From: Cyclobacteriaceae bacterium
GTDB lineage: Bacteria > Bacteroidota > Bacteroidia > Cytophagales > Cyclobacteriaceae
Length of the DNA stretch: 55,830 bases
Direction of reading: 5' to 3'
Assembly: GCA_019638285.1 (NCBI GenBank)
Contig: JAHBUB010000021.1
Coordinates: 1-55,830, forward strand
Part shown: piece after piece, positions 54,705 to 55,830 of the stretch
Position numbering within the stretch: the stretch's first letter is position 1
How the letters are laid out: every line of letters begins with the position of its first letter
Program-made: the position numbers and the translations under genes
Notes under the pieces: model-generated
What the model was told of the DNA's origin: nothing
What the model saw: the letters and a program-made list of their open reading frames with translations, nothing else
Database searches by the model: none

Positions 54705-55830
54705 ATGCGGAAAATTATCAACATAGCACTAATCATCATCTTCGCACTCGCGATCAGTCCTGCTATTGCCCAAACCTTTCCTGTCCGTGTTACACCCATA
54801 CTCACACCACCCTACACGCCTTTCCTTACCGACTATACTGATCCGGGCGCTGAGCGGCTGACGATACAGGTAATGCTCAATGACCTTACCGTTACTGAGT
54901 TTAGAACTAAGTTGAGAATGACCATCGAAGGGGTTGGCATCACCATTACCACCAACCCAAACTATTTTCCCCCTCCTATTGCATTACAAGGCGGGGTACC
55001 GCAACTCATTTATGGCTCGGACATTGCAGACTACTTCAAGATGTCTAACCTCGTTTTCCAGGGACTCAATCCCAATGAAGTACAAAAGAATGGAGGCAGA
55101 TTGCCGGAAGGCATCTACCGCATTTCTTTTGAAGTGTTGGACTATAACCGCAACAACGTAGTGTCCAACAAAGGGAGTGCTACGGCATGGATGATTTTAA
55201 ATGATCCTCCATTTATTAACCTGCCGGTCAATAACGCGAAGTTAAAACCGTTGAATCCTCAGAACATTGTATTCCAGTGGACGCCAAGGCATAGAGGTTC
55301 TCCTAATGCTGCTTTCACCACGGATTACGATGTGAAGTTGGTTGAGATTTGGCCTTCAGGTAGAAACCCATTCGATGCTATCAATGCTTCAAGACCGATA
55401 TTTGAAACTACCACTTCTGCTACGATGGTGGTGTACGGACCGGCAGAAACTCCTTTGGTTTTAGGTAGGGAATACGCGCTGCAGGTAAGGGCAAGGGATA
55501 CCGGAGGTAGGGATGTATTTAAAAATAATGGGTACAGCGAGGTAGTACGGTTTATTTATGGTGACGAATGTCCCATGCCTTCTGGATTGAATGCCGATGA
55601 TATTAACATTTCCAAAGCCCGTATGCGCTGGCAGGGCAGTGGACAAAATTCGGAATATTTTCTGCGTTACCGCGAAAAAAAGGAGGGGTCGAGATGGTTT
55701 GAAGATCGCACCAATCAATCTTACTACAATGCAACTGGTTTACGTGCAGGTACTGCTTACGAATACCAATTGGTAGGAGAATGCCTGCCTGCCGGGGCAG
55801 GTGATATTTATCAGAGCGAATATACTCAGT
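54705..55830 (+). CDS. Large exported FN3-like protein, 3' end outside window
   Basis: The frame is open from ATG 54705 to the last base (375 codons). The signal peptide is IINIALIIIFALAISPAIAQ. The mature protein opens with FPVRVTPILTPPYTPFLTDY and LTIQVMLNDLTVTEFRTKLR, then beta-rich, FN3-like segments (IVFQWTPRHRGSPNAAFTTD; ARMRWQGSGQNSEYFLRYRE; TGLRAGTAYEYQLVGECLP). The opening reminds me of large TANFOR-type proteins of Bacteroidota, but I cannot confirm that. It is the fifth exported gene of a same-strand run and probably a long cell-surface protein. Confidence 0.88.
   Translation, partial: MRKIINIALIIIFALAISPAIAQTFPVRVTPILTPPYTPFLTDYTDPGAERLTIQVMLNDLTVTEFRTKLRMTIEGVGITITTNPNYFPPPIALQGGVPQLIYGSDIADYFKMSNLVFQGLNPNEVQKNGGRLPEGIYRISFEVLDYNRNNVVSNKGSATAWMILNDPPFINLPVNNAKLKPLNPQNIVFQWTPRHRGSPNAAFTTDYDVKLVEIWPSGRNPFDAINASRPIFETTTSATMVVYGPAETPLVLGREYALQVRARDTGGRDVFKNNGYSEVVRFIYGDECPMPSGLNADDINISKARMRWQGSGQNSEYFLRYREKKEGSRWFEDRTNQSYYNATGLRAGTAYEYQLVGECLPAGAGDIYQSEYTQ

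Noticed and set aside
1-55830. CRISPR arrays, insertion sequences and prophage genes
   Set aside because: No regularly spaced repeats, transposase, integrase or phage structural gene was seen anywhere in the window.

Overview
The window looks like a chromosomal segment from a member of the Bacteroidota, most likely the order Cytophagales. The reasons are a PorQ-like protein of the type IX secretion system, a small DUF2795 protein with a Bacteroidota-type promoter (TTG-N19-TAnnTTTG), almost no Shine-Dalgarno sequences, many secreted TPR, OmpA, FN3 and beta-barrel proteins whose signal peptides end in AQ or SQ, and the B12-dependent methylmalonyl-CoA mutase pair. The assignment comes from recognising families and gene style, not from a search.

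Layout. 1-3.2 kb: the 3' end of a helical (possibly TPR-like) protein, a single-domain response regulator and an ALDH7-type aldehyde dehydrogenase. 3.2-28.5 kb: a core stretch unusually rich in protein quality control and envelope genes. It holds an HtrA protease, an Hsp20 chaperone, a 1406-residue secreted TPR-CHAT protein, mutB/mutA with a 4-base ATGA overlap, dnaA, a second HtrA, a GH3-family enzyme, dxr-rseP, an OmpA/PD40 protein, lon, porQ, hslU and an outer-membrane DUF4421-like protein. 28.5-43 kb: a mixed set with a SixA-like phosphatase, an LpxL-type acyltransferase, two tandem rhodaneses behind a perfect palindrome, an S9 peptidase, a DinB-like protein, an M20 peptidase, a DUF486 protein, a frameshifted ettA, a DUF2795 protein with a full Shine-Dalgarno, ispD, a 43-residue membrane protein, an HD hydrolase, a TPR membrane protein, an NTF2-like/SixA-lipoprotein/aldo-keto reductase operon and a small OmpA-like protein. 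43-47.5 kb: an ABC ATPase plus TolC operon behind a probable sigma-54 promoter, then rpsA (ribosomal protein S1).

47.5-48.5 kb: a tRNA-Cys gene. Just upstream is a broken copy of its 5' part, split by a 30-base palindromic insertion. Downstream are about 0.8 kb of non-coding sequence with short direct repeats and a GC-rich repeat pair; this is the clearest sign of past rearrangement in the window. 48.5-55.8 kb: a same-strand run of five exported proteins (beta-barrel-like, FN3, two of unknown family, and a large FN3-like protein that leaves the window). It has the look of one cell-surface system and is the best candidate here for something undescribed.

Many starts were moved from the longest open frame to a better codon, for example mutB and mutA (ATGA overlap), both HtrA genes, GH3, lon, the DinB gene and the M20 peptidase. 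dxr appears to start with TTG; ispD and the OmpA/PD40 gene with GTG. All functions are inferred from sequence motifs seen by eye.
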